From: Streptomyces sp. RFCAC02
GTDB lineage: Bacteria > Actinomycetota > Actinomycetes > Streptomycetales > Streptomycetaceae
Direction: 5' to 3'
DNA: 64,000 nucleotides
Assembly (NCBI RefSeq): GCF_004193175.1
Contig: NZ_SAUH01000001.1
Location: 1,405,501 to 1,469,500 of the forward strand
Shown here piece by piece: positions 33,553 through 42,184 of this stretch. Under the pieces are notes generated by a model that saw only the letters and a program-made list of their open reading frames with translations, searched no databases and was not told the origin of the DNA. The first letter of the stretch is position 1. Each line of letters begins with the position of its first letter. A program made the translations under genes and the position numbers.

Positions 33553-34355
33553 TGGGCCGCCTTTCCGTCCGCGCCGGTGGCGCCCTTGGTGTAGCGGGGG
33601 TGGATCAGGCCGACGCAACTGTAGGGGAGGCCGTCGGTCTCCTCGACGGGCACGCCGCGCTGTTCGGCCAGCAGCCGGATGTGGTCGAGGTCGCTGCCGG
33701 CGCCCCTGCGGGCGAGGACCCGCCACGGGACGCGGCGCAGCAGGACGCGGGTCGTCTCGCCGACGCCGGGCTTGACGAGGTTGACGTCGCCGATGCCGTA
33801 GGCGTCGCTGATGCGTTCCACGGCGCGCCAGCCGTCCCAGGTGGGGGTGCGGTCGGCGGCGAGGAGGGCGGCGGTGTCGGCGGTGACGCCGGCGGCGACG
33901 GCGGGGTCGGTGAACCGGGCCGCGACCGTGTCGACGAAGTGCCGGGACACGTCGGCGGCGGCCAGTTCGCGGTAGTGCTTGCCGCCGTGGAAGTCGTCGG
34001 GGCCGACGAGGTCGGCGCGCAGCACGGTCCGGGAGATCAGCCCGGAGACGGTGGAGTTGAGGCAGGCGGACGGGATGAGGAAGTCGTCGCGCGTGCCGTA
34101 GGTGGTGACGCAGCCGCCGGGGTCGGCGAGGACGGCGAGGCCCGGGTCGAAGCCGGGGAACGGGGCGAGGGCGGCGGCGAGTTCGCGGGTGATGGCGCCC
34201 TTGCCCGTCCAGCCGTCGACGAACACGACGTCGGCCGGGTCGTGGTGGGCGGCGAGCCAGCGCAGGGCGGCCGTGTCGATGCCCTGGCCGCGCACGATGG
34301 AGATGGCGTAGTGCGGCAGGTCGATGCCGTGGGCGTGGTGCGCCCAGCGGCGCAT
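33549..34355 (-). CDS. StiP-family cysteine protease-like domain (3' part of a frameshifted gene)
   Basis: 268 residues if read from ATG 34355. The frame is open further upstream and continues into PVLVSLARAGTPVGVL, which belongs to the same StiP domain, while its N-terminal part (SYDPQDVGWLL..., AIQSGGAHYAE) is in the PRTase frame. One base missing at about 34401-34413 would restore a single protein. Visible StiP features: PHYAISIVRGQGID, FVDGWTGKGAITREL, GSDLDHIRLLAE and SCVGLIHPRYTKGA at the end. Biochemistry of StiP is unknown. Confidence 0.8.
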   Translation of the reverse strand: MRRWAHHAHGIDLPHYAISIVRGQGIDTAALRWLAAHHDPADVVFVDGWTGKGAITRELAAALAPFPGFDPGLAVLADPGGCVTTYGTRDDFLIPSACLNSTVSGLISRTVLRADLVGPDDFHGGKHYRELAAADVSRHFVDTVAARFTDPAVAAGVTADTAALLAADRTPTWDGWRAVERISDAYGIGDVNLVKPGVGETTRVLLRRVPWRVLARRGAGSDLDHIRLLAEQRGVPVEETDGLPYSCVGLIHPRYTKGATGADGKAAQ

Positions 34356-35986
34356 GAGGACGCCGACGGGGGTGCCGGCGCGGGCGAGGGAGACGAGGAC
34401 GGGCCGGCGGGGGCGCGTTCGGCGAGGACCGCCTCCGTGACGGTGCCGACGGCGCGGGCGACGCGGCCGGCGGACGTGTCGAGGGCGGCGTGGAAGAGCC
34501 GCTGGTACTCGGGGCTCGGCTGGTACTCGACGGGCAGGGACTCGGCGTAGTGGGCGCCGCCGGACTGGATGGCCTCCTCGCGTTCCTCCGCGGGGGCCTC
34601 CAGCGTGACGTCGGAGAGGTCCTGCAGGAGCCAGCCGACGTCCTGCGGGTCGTAGGAGGAGAACGCGGGGCCGCGCAGCGGTTCGGCGAGACGGCGGTCG
34701 GGGACGGTGGCGACCAGGAGGTGCGGGGTGTGGGCGGCGAGGCGGTCGAGGAGGCCGCCGGGGGCGTGGAGGGCGGGGGTGTCGCCCGCCGTGTCGGTGA
34801 TGACGACGACGGCGTCCCAGGGCCGGCCGGCCACGTTGTACGCGTAGCGGGTGCCGGGTCCGTCCGCCGGGTCGTCGTGGGCGGGGAACGCGATGCGGGT
34901 GCGTATCGCGTAGCCGGGGTCGTCTATGGGGACGACGGGGCTGCGGGTCGTGGTGGAGAACCGGACCCGGGCGGGGCTGCCGGCGCGCTCCAGGCCGTCG
35001 GCGAGGGCGGCGGCGACGCGCAGCGGGGCGTACATCAGCTCCTCCGTGCCGAGGACCAGGATGTCGCGGGCGTCCGGCGGGAGGGCTGTGGCGACGCGGG
35101 CCGCGATGCCGGGCAGCGCGGCGGTGAGGCGCGCGGTGTGGGCGGCGGTGAAGCCGTGCCGGCCGCTGTCCGGGACGCGCGCGGGCCAGCCGAGGTCGAC
35201 GCGGACGGCGGCCGCGCGTGCCCCGGCGGCGGTGGTGTCCACCGCGCGTGCCTCCGCCTCCGCGACCAGCTCGGCGGCCCGCCCCAGCACGTCGGCGGGC
35301 AGGTCGACGGCGCCCCGCACGAGCGCGGCGACCTCCACGGTGGCGCCGAGCTCGGCGGCGAACTTCGCCAGCGCGGCCCGGTCCGCGTCCGTCCGCATGT
35401 CCACGAGCGCCGCGACGACGTACCGGGTGCGGGGGCGGGCGCGGTGCAGCGCGGCGATGGTGTTGCGGACGGTGCGGCCGGTGCTCAGCTCGTCGTCCAC
35501 CAGGACGAGCGGCCCGTCCCCGGTGAGCAGCGCCGGGTCGGACGGCAGCAGCAGGTGCGACGTGTGGTGGCTGTGCTCCTCCTCGAAGCCGCCCGCCGGG
35601 ACGATCCCCGGCACCGGGCGGCGCGTCGAGTGCAGGCAGGCGGCGGCGCCCAGGCCGTCGGCGACACTGTGCCCGAGCCCCGTGGCGGTCTCCGCGTAGC
35701 CGAGGACGACGGCGCGGGGGGCGTCGCCGTCGTCCAGCAGGTCCCGCACGAGCCCGCCGAGGCGCACCCCGGCGGCGTGCACCGTGCGCGGGTCCTGCGG
35801 CACGTGCTTGCCGAGGACCGTGGAGACGAGGAGGTGGGCGCGCTTCGGGTTGCGCCGCAGGGCGAGCCCCAGGAGGTCACGGGTGCCGGGGCCGCGCAGC
35901 CCGACACCGAGCCGCCGGGCGACCCACTCCCCCGTCCATATGCCGTCCGCGCCGGTGTCCGCTGTCGTGTCCGTCGTGGTGGTCAT
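34037..35986 (-). CDS. PRTase-TRSP protein fused to StiP N-terminus, frameshifted
   Basis: As read, 649 residues from ATG 35986 (ATGA overlap with the HpcH-like gene). Domain 1 (about 20-220) is a phosphoribosyltransferase with PRPP loop LVLVDDELSTGRT (about 160-172). Domain 2 is TRSP, named for its motif, visible as TTTRSPVVPI (about 315-325). From about 455 it becomes StiP (SSYDPQDVGWLLQDLSDV...). After AERAPAG (about residue 525) the amino acids turn into Pro/Ser/Ala low complexity to the stop at 34037, while the correct continuation is in the other frame. The homologous part thus ends near 34403. Confidence 0.8.
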   Translation of the reverse strand: MTTTTDTTADTGADGIWTGEWVARRLGVGLRGPGTRDLLGLALRRNPKRAHLLVSTVLGKHVPQDPRTVHAAGVRLGGLVRDLLDDGDAPRAVVLGYAETATGLGHSVADGLGAAACLHSTRRPVPGIVPAGGFEEEHSHHTSHLLLPSDPALLTGDGPLVLVDDELSTGRTVRNTIAALHRARPRTRYVVAALVDMRTDADRAALAKFAAELGATVEVAALVRGAVDLPADVLGRAAELVAEAEARAVDTTAAGARAAAVRVDLGWPARVPDSGRHGFTAAHTARLTAALPGIAARVATALPPDARDILVLGTEELMYAPLRVAAALADGLERAGSPARVRFSTTTRSPVVPIDDPGYAIRTRIAFPAHDDPADGPGTRYAYNVAGRPWDAVVVITDTAGDTPALHAPGGLLDRLAAHTPHLLVATVPDRRLAEPLRGPAFSSYDPQDVGWLLQDLSDVTLEAPAEEREEAIQSGGAHYAESLPVEYQPSPEYQRLFHAALDTSAGRVARAVGTVTEAVLAERAPAGPSSSPSPAPAPPSASSCAAGRTTPTASTCRTTPSPSCAARASTRPPCAGSPPTTTRPTSCSSTAGRARAPSPANSPPPSPRSPASTRASPSSPTPAAASPPTARATTSSSRPPASTPPSPG

Positions 35987-37158
35987 GCGATTCCTGCCGC
36001 GAGAAGGTCCACGAAGTCGACGCCCTCCCTGGCGACGCCGAACACCTCGGCGCGCAGCATGGTGCGCTCGGCCCATGCGCGGTGGGGCTTCACTTCGTTC
36101 ATCTTGTTGGTGTACGCCGAGCGCAGCACGCCCCCGCCGTCCGGGCCGGTGCCGAGGATGTCGGCGGCGTCGCTGAACTCCTCGTGCGTGACGACGGACA
36201 GCGCGTGCACGGGCGCCACGTGCGAGGGGTGGATGCAGGTCTTGCCCAGGAGGCCGTTGGCGCGGTCGAGGCCGATCTCGCGCAGCAGCCCGTCCATGTC
36301 GTGCTCGATGAGGCGGGTCCGCAGGTCCTCGGCGCGGCCGGTGAACGGGCTGTTGCGGAGCTGCGGCTTGAACATGCGCCGCTGCGGCCTGAAGTACTCC
36401 CACACCGGGCCGGTGACGGTGAACCCCGAGCCGTCCGCGCGGCCGAGGACGTTCACGACGTCCGCGATGACGGACGCGACGAGGTGCACGTCGTACGCCG
36501 TCATGTCGGGGGTGCGGCGCAGGCCGTACGCGGAGCAGAAGTCGGTGACGCCGAGGCGGACGGCGGGCACGCGGTCCCGGTACTTGTCGAGGACGAGGGC
36601 CGCGCCGCGCAGGCCGTCGGCGCGGGTCTCCATGTGCAGCAGCTCGGGGGATTCGAGGACCGGCATGGCCAGCAGCCGCCGCCCGCACACGACCTCGGCC
36701 GCGGTGAGGGCCTCCAGGAACGCGGGGCCGCGTTCGGCGGTGAACTTCGGGATGACGAAGCCGGTCAGCAGGTCGGCGCCCGGCCCCATGCGGCGGACGA
36801 GGTCCGGGATCTGGTCGGGCGTGCGGACCCGTACGAACAGCAGGGGCGGCTGCGCCGGGGCGCCGGGCGGCGGCGCGTCCCGCCGCAGGGCGTGGAACTG
36901 GCGCACCAGGTTCTCCTCGGCGCCGGGGACCTCGGCGTCGGATATGGAGTCCTCCAGGCACAGCACCATCGACACGACGCCGGCGGCGGCCTGTTTGCGG
37001 ATGTCGGCGACCAGCCGCGGCCGGGTCGCCGGACTGTAGAGTGTCGCCCCGAGAGCGACCCCCAGGGTCCGCACGGGCGATTCCGGTCCGAAATCGGCCG
37101 GCTCCTGGTGGAACAGCGCGCGACGCCGCGCAGGCGCGAGATGCCCGTAGTGCCGCAT
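35983..37158 (-). CDS. HpcH/HpaI aldolase-citrate lyase family protein (Ter operon)
   Basis: 391 residues from ATG 37158, a (beta/alpha)8 fold of the CitE/HpcH type: VSMVLCLEDSISDAEV with metal-ligand Glu/Asp, VRVRTPDQI, GFVIPKF, LLAMPVLESPELLHM, KTCIHPSHV. It is the first gene of an overlapping minus-strand operon (HpcH-like, PRTase-TRSP-StiP, HAD), the composition of the Ter-linked biosynthetic operon in actinobacteria. The substrate is unknown. Confidence 0.88.
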   Translation of the reverse strand: MRHYGHLAPARRRALFHQEPADFGPESPVRTLGVALGATLYSPATRPRLVADIRKQAAAGVVSMVLCLEDSISDAEVPGAEENLVRQFHALRRDAPPPGAPAQPPLLFVRVRTPDQIPDLVRRMGPGADLLTGFVIPKFTAERGPAFLEALTAAEVVCGRRLLAMPVLESPELLHMETRADGLRGAALVLDKYRDRVPAVRLGVTDFCSAYGLRRTPDMTAYDVHLVASVIADVVNVLGRADGSGFTVTGPVWEYFRPQRRMFKPQLRNSPFTGRAEDLRTRLIEHDMDGLLREIGLDRANGLLGKTCIHPSHVAPVHALSVVTHEEFSDAADILGTGPDGGGVLRSAYTNKMNEVKPHRAWAERTMLRAEVFGVAREGVDFVDLLAAGIA

Positions 37159-37170
37159 GGCCTACCCCCG

Positions 37171-37180
37171 GTTTCGAAAC
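37171..37180. promoter_or_regulatory. GTTTCGAAAC palindrome in divergent Ter promoter
   Basis: A perfect 10-bp palindrome lies 12 bp before the HpcH-like start; a related half TGTTTCGGAA sits at about 37240-37249, 28 bp before TerD. The pair flanks the shared promoter region and might be the binding site of a stress regulator. No regulator gene is identified. Confidence 0.4.
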
Positions 37181-37276
37181 ACTGCGCCGGTCGCCCCGCT
37201 GGCTCACCGGCCGCCCCTCGGCCCATCGTAATCGCGCCAATGTTTCGGAAGTATGGCGACAGGCAGGATTCCTCAC

Positions 37277-38089
37277 ATGACGCACCCGTTGGACAAAGGG
37301 ACTGCAATTCACCTGCCGGCCGCCGTGGTACGCGCCGTGTTGCGGTGGACACCCACCGGAGCCGAGCCGGGGGTTCCGGACATCGATCTGTCCGCGCTGG
37401 CGCTGGGGAGCGGGGGGCGGGTGCGCTCCGAGGGGGATTTCGTCTTCTACAACCAGCCGCGGCACCCGAGTGGCCGGATCCGGCGCCTCGCGCGCCGCCG
37501 GGACGCGGCCGGGTTGCGCGAGACCGTCGAGGTCGATCTCGGCGATCTGGACGCCGGGGTGAGCCGGGTCGTGCTCGCGGTGTCGGCGGACGCCGGTTTC
37601 CACGCGCCGGACAGCGCCCCCCGGCTGCTCGTGCAGGACGCGCCGGGCGCGACCGTCCTCGCGGTGTTCCCGCTGGCGCCCGGCGCCCTGGAGACGGCGA
37701 TGGTGGCCGGTGAGCTGGCGCGTGCCGGGGACGGCTGGGAGTTCCGGGCCGTGGGGCGGGGTGTCAGGGGCGGCCTGGTGGCGCTGGCCGGCGAGTTCGG
37801 TGTCGGCGCGGCGCGGCGTACGCCGGGCACCGGCACGTCCGCGCAGGGCACGGCCGCGCCCCTTCCCGAGGCCGCGTCCGACCTCGCGACGCCCACCACC
37901 GAGCGTTCCGCCGCCCCGCCCGACCACGCTCCGGCGCCGGCCGAGGGGACCGGCGCGACCGCCCGCCCCGCCGCCGCTGCCGGGTCCTCCGGGTACGGCT
38001 ACCCGCAGCCCGACCCCGGTTTCACGCTGCCGCCGCAGGGGCCGCAGTTCCTTCCCGGCCCGGAGCAGCGGGCCGACCGCACGGTGTGA
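37277..38089 (+). CDS. TerD-family stress protein
   Basis: 270 residues from ATG 37277. Residues ~1-175 form a TerD beta-sandwich (DIDLSALALGSGGRVRSEGDFVFYNQPRHPSG, EVDLGDLDAGVSRVVLAVSADAG), including the Asp-rich calcium-binding positions DIDLSA. The last ~90 residues are a Pro/Ala/Thr-rich tail ending in aromatic GYGYPQPDPGFTLPPQGPQFLP, probably disordered. Divergent from the Ter biosynthetic operon, with which it likely acts in the envelope-stress complex described for TerB/C/D proteins. Confidence 0.88.
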   Translation: MTHPLDKGTAIHLPAAVVRAVLRWTPTGAEPGVPDIDLSALALGSGGRVRSEGDFVFYNQPRHPSGRIRRLARRRDAAGLRETVEVDLGDLDAGVSRVVLAVSADAGFHAPDSAPRLLVQDAPGATVLAVFPLAPGALETAMVAGELARAGDGWEFRAVGRGVRGGLVALAGEFGVGAARRTPGTGTSAQGTAAPLPEAASDLATPTTERSAAPPDHAPAPAEGTGATARPAAAAGSSGYGYPQPDPGFTLPPQGPQFLPGPEQRADRTV

Positions 38090-38220
38090 GCCGTCCGGGA
38101 CGCCCCCGAGACCGGCACCGGGGTGTCCCCGGGGTCCGCACCTCGCGGCGTCGGGGTCAAGATCGGGGAGAACGCCTGATGGCGGGTCCCCCGTCCGCTG
38201 ATGGGATGGTCACCGATCAA

Positions 38221-38248
38221 CGGCCCCGGCTGCGAGCAGCCGGGGCCG
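38221..38248. terminator. 12-bp perfect hairpin in 5' region of serine hydrolase
   Basis: CGGCCCCGGCTG (38221-38232), loop CGAG, exact complement at 38237-38248. It lies 131 bp after TerD and 19 bp before the hydrolase ATG at 38268, so it may terminate TerD transcripts or hinder the hydrolase mRNA leader. Confidence 0.6.
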
Positions 38249-38267
38249 CCGGACGGAAGGGACCACC

Positions 38268-39413
38268 ATGCATGTGACGCGCAGACGGCGACGGGGCCTG
38301 CTCGCGCTGGCCGGGCTGAGCGCGCTCCTCGTCACCGCGTCGGCCGTGCCGGCGACGGCGGCGACGGCACAGCCCCGGGACGCCGATCCGCTCCAGCGGG
38401 CGGTGGACGCGGTCCACGACACGGGTGTCGTCGGTGTGGCGGCCGAGGTGACCTCCCCGGACGGGAGCGACAGCGCGCGCGCCGGGACCGCCGCGCTCGG
38501 CACCGACCGGCGGATGCCGCCGGACGGCAGGTTCAGGATCGGCAGCGCCACGAAGACGTTCACCGCCACGGTCGTCCTGCAGCTCGTCGCCGAGGGCCGG
38601 CTGTCCCTGGACGACACCGTGGAGCGGTGGCTGCCGGGCCTGGTCAGGGCCGACGGCGTCGACGGGCGGGAGATCACCGTACGGCAGCTCCTGCAGCACA
38701 CCAGCGGCATCCCCGACGTCCTGCCGGAGGCGGACGCGCTGCTCACCGCCGACGGGTACCGGTCCGACCGGTTCCGCACCTTCACGCCGGAGGAGCTGGT
38801 GGGGCTGGCGCTGCGGCAGCCGCTGCCCGAGACCGAGTGGTCGTACTCGAACACCAACTACATCCTCGCCGCGATGATCGTCCACGAGGTCACCGGCCGG
38901 AGCTGGGAGCGGGAGGTGACCGACCGCATCATCCGGCCGCTGGGCCTGGCGGACACCTCGGCGCCCGGCTCCTTCCCGTTCATCCTCGGCCCGCACGCCC
39001 GCGCGTACACCGGCTTCGGCACCGATGCCGCGATCGACGTCACGCTGCTGAACCCGAGCATGGCCGTCGGCTCCGGCTCGATCATCAGCACCACGCACGA
39101 CCTGAACCGTTTCTTCGCCGCGCTCTTCGACGGGCGGCTGCTGGAGCCGGCGGAGCTGGCCGAGATGACGGCGACCGTGCCCGCGCCCGACCTGGGCGTC
39201 GACTACGGACTCGGCGTGGCCGAGATCCCGCTGTCCTGCGGCGGCAGCTACTACGGGCACGTGGGCGAGCTCCTCGGCTACCGCGCCCTGGCGGGGGCGA
39301 CACCTGACGGGAGCGGGACCGCCGTCGTGTACGCCACCGGCGACGGCGACCGGGGCACGCAGGCGGCCATGATGGCGCTCGTGGACCAGGAGCTGTGCGC
39401 GACCGGCTCCTGA
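38268..39413 (+). CDS. Secreted beta-lactamase-fold serine hydrolase (D-Ala-D-Ala carboxypeptidase type)
   Basis: 381 residues; ATG 38268 has GGAAGG upstream. Signal peptide to about 32 (RRRRRGLLALAGLSALLVTASAVPATA, cleavage after ATA). Class C beta-lactamase/PBP motifs: SATK (Ser-x-x-Lys, about 91-94), YSN (about 191-193) and HVG (in YGHVGELLG). Similar proteins in Streptomyces are D-alanyl-D-alanine carboxypeptidases or esterases; true beta-lactamase activity is not implied. It interrupts the Ter-type genes. Confidence 0.88.
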   Translation: MHVTRRRRRGLLALAGLSALLVTASAVPATAATAQPRDADPLQRAVDAVHDTGVVGVAAEVTSPDGSDSARAGTAALGTDRRMPPDGRFRIGSATKTFTATVVLQLVAEGRLSLDDTVERWLPGLVRADGVDGREITVRQLLQHTSGIPDVLPEADALLTADGYRSDRFRTFTPEELVGLALRQPLPETEWSYSNTNYILAAMIVHEVTGRSWEREVTDRIIRPLGLADTSAPGSFPFILGPHARAYTGFGTDAAIDVTLLNPSMAVGSGSIISTTHDLNRFFAALFDGRLLEPAELAEMTATVPAPDLGVDYGLGVAEIPLSCGGSYYGHVGELLGYRALAGATPDGSGTAVVYATGDGDRGTQAAMMALVDQELCATGS

Positions 39414-39432
39414 CGTCCGTCCCGGCACGCCG

Positions 39433-39473
39433 CAGGCCGATCGCGTCCGGTGGTCCCGGTCGCGATCGGCCTG
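39433..39473. terminator. 13-bp perfect hairpin terminator
   Basis: CAGGCCGATCGCG (39433-39445) pairs with its exact complement at 39461-39473 around a 15-nt loop. It separates the serine hydrolase from the convergent secreted protein gene ending at 39497. Confidence 0.8.
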
Positions 39474-39496
39474 GAGAACAGGGCGGTGGGGTCCGG

Positions 39497-39919
39497 TCAG
39501 GAGACCGCGGTGACGGTGTCCGAGCAGTAGCTGGTGCTGCCCTTCACCAGGCAGACCCACATGCTGTAGCTGTGGTTCTCCGGGAGGTTCCCCGTCTCCC
39601 GGACCACGATGGGGGAGGCGAGCCCCCGGGTCGAGGCGGTGCGGATGCTGCTGAGGTGGGCCTCGACGCCGTACCCGTCCGGGGTGGAGTCGGCGGCGAT
39701 CAGCGTGTCGCCGTAGGACAGCCACTGCCCGTAGCCGACGAAGTCGCCGCTCACCTTGACGTGGATCGTCTTGCCGCCGTCGCTGCCGTTGACATAGGTG
39801 AAGCTGACGCTGAGGGCCGAGGCCGGCGTCGCGGTGCTCAGCGTGGTCGCGGCCACGATCGTGACGACGCCGAGAAGCGTGCCCCAGAGCTTGGAAAACT
39901 TGAGAGTGAGTGTGCGCAT
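39497..39919 (-). CDS. Small secreted protein
   Basis: 140 residues from ATG 39919 (AAGG 5 nt upstream). Signal peptide of about 35 residues (KLWGTLLGVVTIVAATTLSTATPASA). The mature part, about 105 residues, is rich in strands (SVSFTYVNGSDGGKTIHVKVSGDFVGYG) and has two Cys near the end (WVCLVKGSTSYCSDT) that probably form a disulfide. I do not recognise the family; size and Cys spacing resemble small extracellular beta-sandwich proteins. Confidence 0.7.
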   Translation of the reverse strand: MRTLTLKFSKLWGTLLGVVTIVAATTLSTATPASALSVSFTYVNGSDGGKTIHVKVSGDFVGYGQWLSYGDTLIAADSTPDGYGVEAHLSSIRTASTRGLASPIVVRETGNLPENHSYSMWVCLVKGSTSYCSDTVTAVS

Positions 39920-40069
39920 GCCGCCTTCTCCGTGGTGTGAATCGCCGGTGAAGGCTAGCGGCGCGCCACGACGGGCGGACAGCACGCTTTCGGCCAACCT
40001 GGCCGGATCCTTTTGGTCGCATTCGCAAAGATCATGCGTGATGCGGCACGCTCGTGCGGTTTCGGCGGA

Positions 40070-40822
40070 TCAGGCGCGCTGGCGGCCGTCCTTGAAACCG
40101 CGGCCCCACGACATGCCCCACCCGTAGAGGCGGTCGATCTCGGCCTGGAAGCCGTAGACGTACTTGACCTCGCGCCGCGCCACCAGCCGGCCCTTGTCGT
40201 GCTCGATGAGCGCGACCGCGCACGAGCGGGCGCCGCTCGGGGCGTCGGTGAGGCCGATCTCGATGTTCCGGCCGCCGGCCGCCGCGATCGACACGACCGC
40301 GATGGCCCGGTCGAAGGCGGGCACACCGTCGTAGATGTAGACGAACAGCAGGAGCCGCTTGAACTCGTCCTTGTGGTCGAGGTTCACGTAGAGCTGCTCG
40401 CCCGACGCGGTGCCGAAGCGGTCGTCGCCGCTCAGCTTGATGTACGGCGGCTCGTTGAAGTCGCCCAGCAGCCCGCCCACGGACTGCACGACACCCCGCG
40501 AGCCGTCCTTCAGCTCGTACAGGCAGGCCAGGTCGAAGTCGAGGCTGGCGACACCCTGGGAGTGGCCCTGGATCTCGGCCGGCTTGAAGATCTTCCACGG
40601 CTGCCGCCACACACGGCGCGCCGCCGGGTCGAAGTCGGCGTTGTGGCGCATCCGCCACGACAGCTCGACGCGCAGGGTGCCGGTGTCCGCCCCGGCGTCC
40701 GTCAGCGCCACGACGGGCGAGCGGCGCGTCAGCTCCATCGCGTAGGTGGACATGCCGCCCACGGTGTCGAACTTCTGCTTCGCGGATTCGCCGCGCCGCC
40801 AGTACGACCACAGGGAGGCCAT
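40070..40822 (-). CDS. TerA/TerD-like tellurium-resistance protein
   Basis: 250 residues from ATG 40822. The TerD-type sandwich core is visible: ASLDFDLACLYELKDG with conserved acidic calcium site, QSVGGLLGDFNEPPYIKLSGDDR, and EFKRLLLFVYIYDGV. The N-terminus (MASLWSYWRRGESAKQKFDT) and extra strand region LRVELSWRMRHNADFDPAARR are as in TerA-like proteins. It precedes nothing but intergenic DNA downstream and follows DUF475 by 180 bp on the same strand. Confidence 0.85.
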   Translation of the reverse strand: MASLWSYWRRGESAKQKFDTVGGMSTYAMELTRRSPVVALTDAGADTGTLRVELSWRMRHNADFDPAARRVWRQPWKIFKPAEIQGHSQGVASLDFDLACLYELKDGSRGVVQSVGGLLGDFNEPPYIKLSGDDRFGTASGEQLYVNLDHKDEFKRLLLFVYIYDGVPAFDRAIAVVSIAAAGGRNIEIGLTDAPSGARSCAVALIEHDKGRLVARREVKYVYGFQAEIDRLYGWGMSWGRGFKDGRQRA

Positions 40823-40989
40823 GGCCGCCCCACCCCTTCCACGCTCACTGTCCATGCCGACGGCGCCCCCGCCCCCGACAGCCCGGGAGCGGGGCGGCCT
40901 GCAGGCCGTCCCGCTCCGTGAAGGCTTCCCCCGGTGCCGGGCGGTGCACACCCGTCGCACGGGGCACACGCCCCGGCCGTGTGCGCCCC

Positions 40990-41013
40990 CCGGCGCCGCG
41001 TGTCAGGCGCCGG
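40990..41013. terminator. Hairpin overlapping the DUF475 stop codon
   Basis: CCGGCGCC (40990-40997) and GGCGCCGG (41006-41013), a perfect 8-bp stem, includes the minus-strand stop at 41003. Transcription from DUF475 towards the TerA-like gene may thus be partly terminated. Confidence 0.5.
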
Positions 41014-42145
41014 CCGACACGCTCGTCTTCGGTGGCCCGTCACTGCCCTCGCGTGCCGCGTCGATGCGGTTGGCCCGTACCGACGACCAGAAGGCGAGGG
41101 CGATCAGGACGACGCCGACGGTGCCCGTGACGACCTCGGGCAGCGGCCAGCGGATGCTGATCAGCAGCATGACGGCCAGGGCGCCGATCGCGTAGTGGGC
41201 GCCGTGCTCCAGGTACCGGTAGTCGTCGAGGGTGCCCTGGCGGACGAGGTAGATCGTGAGCGACCTGACGTACAGGGCGCCGATGCCGAGACCGAGCGCC
41301 ATCTCGAAGATCTCGTTGGTGACGGCGAACGCGCCGATCACGCCGTCGAAGGAGAACGACGCGTCCAGGACCTCCAGGTACAGGAAGAGGAAGAACGCGG
41401 CGCGGCCCGCGAGGCCGACCGCCGTGGGGGCCTTGCCGGCGCGGCGTGCCGCCTCCTCGGCCTCGTCGGCGCGCTCCTCGTCGTCCTCAAGACGGTCCTC
41501 GAAGTACCCGGAAAGACCGCCGACAACAAGGTAGGTGATGAGTCCAGCGACGCCGGCGAGCAGGACCGTCTCGGCCTTGTCGACGTGGGTGTCGCCGTGC
41601 TGGTGGGCGTGGTTCGCGACGAAGCTGGCGGTGAGCAGCAGCACGACCAGCGAGATGCCGACGGACACGGCGTCGATGCGGCCCAGCTTCGACAGCGGGC
41701 GCTCGATCCAGCCGAGCCACTTGTTCTCGCGCTCCTCGAAGATGAACTCCAGGAAGATCATCAGCAGGAACATGCCGCCGAACGCCGCGATGGCCGGGTG
41801 GGCGTCGGTGACCATCTGCGAGTACTTGTCGGGGTCGTCCAGGGCCAGCCGGACGGCCTCGATCGGCCCGACGCGCGCCGTCAGCGACACGATGGCGACC
41901 GGGAAGACCAGCCGCATGCCGAACACGGCGATGAGGATGCCGATGGTGAGGAAGATCTTCTGCCAGAACTCGTTCATCCGCTTGAGCACGCCGGCGTTGA
42001 CGACGGCGTTGTCGAACGAGAGGGAGATCTCCAGGATGGTCAGGATCGCGACGACGGCGAAGCCCTGCCAGCCCCACAGCAGAAGGGCGGCGGCCAGGCC
42101 GACGATGGTGATGCCGAAGGACCAGCCGAAGGTTTTGAGAAGCAC
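41003..42145 (-). CDS. DUF475 (TerC-superfamily) integral membrane protein
   Basis: 380 residues from GTG 42145. About nine membrane helices; the signature LTILEISLSFDNAVVNAGVL with acidic intramembrane residues, repeated as YLEVLDASFSFDGVIGAFA, is the TerC/YkoY metal-transport-like motif. The central cytosolic loop has an acidic/His-rich stretch (HAHQHGDTHVDKAE) that may bind metal. TerC proteins export Mn2+ or help metalate exoenzymes; this DUF475 branch is common in Streptomyces Ter clusters. Confidence 0.9.
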   Translation of the reverse strand: MLLKTFGWSFGITIVGLAAALLLWGWQGFAVVAILTILEISLSFDNAVVNAGVLKRMNEFWQKIFLTIGILIAVFGMRLVFPVAIVSLTARVGPIEAVRLALDDPDKYSQMVTDAHPAIAAFGGMFLLMIFLEFIFEERENKWLGWIERPLSKLGRIDAVSVGISLVVLLLTASFVANHAHQHGDTHVDKAETVLLAGVAGLITYLVVGGLSGYFEDRLEDDEERADEAEEAARRAGKAPTAVGLAGRAAFFLFLYLEVLDASFSFDGVIGAFAVTNEIFEMALGLGIGALYVRSLTIYLVRQGTLDDYRYLEHGAHYAIGALAVMLLISIRWPLPEVVTGTVGVVLIALAFWSSVRANRIDAAREGSDGPPKTSVSAGA

Positions 42146-42184
42146 AGAATGTCCAGTCTTCCGCGGGGCGGGCAGGGCTGCGGG

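Noticed and set aside
34490..37039. 849-aa plus-strand ORF
   Set aside because: Antisense of the PRTase-TRSP and HpcH-like genes, whose motifs are unmistakable.
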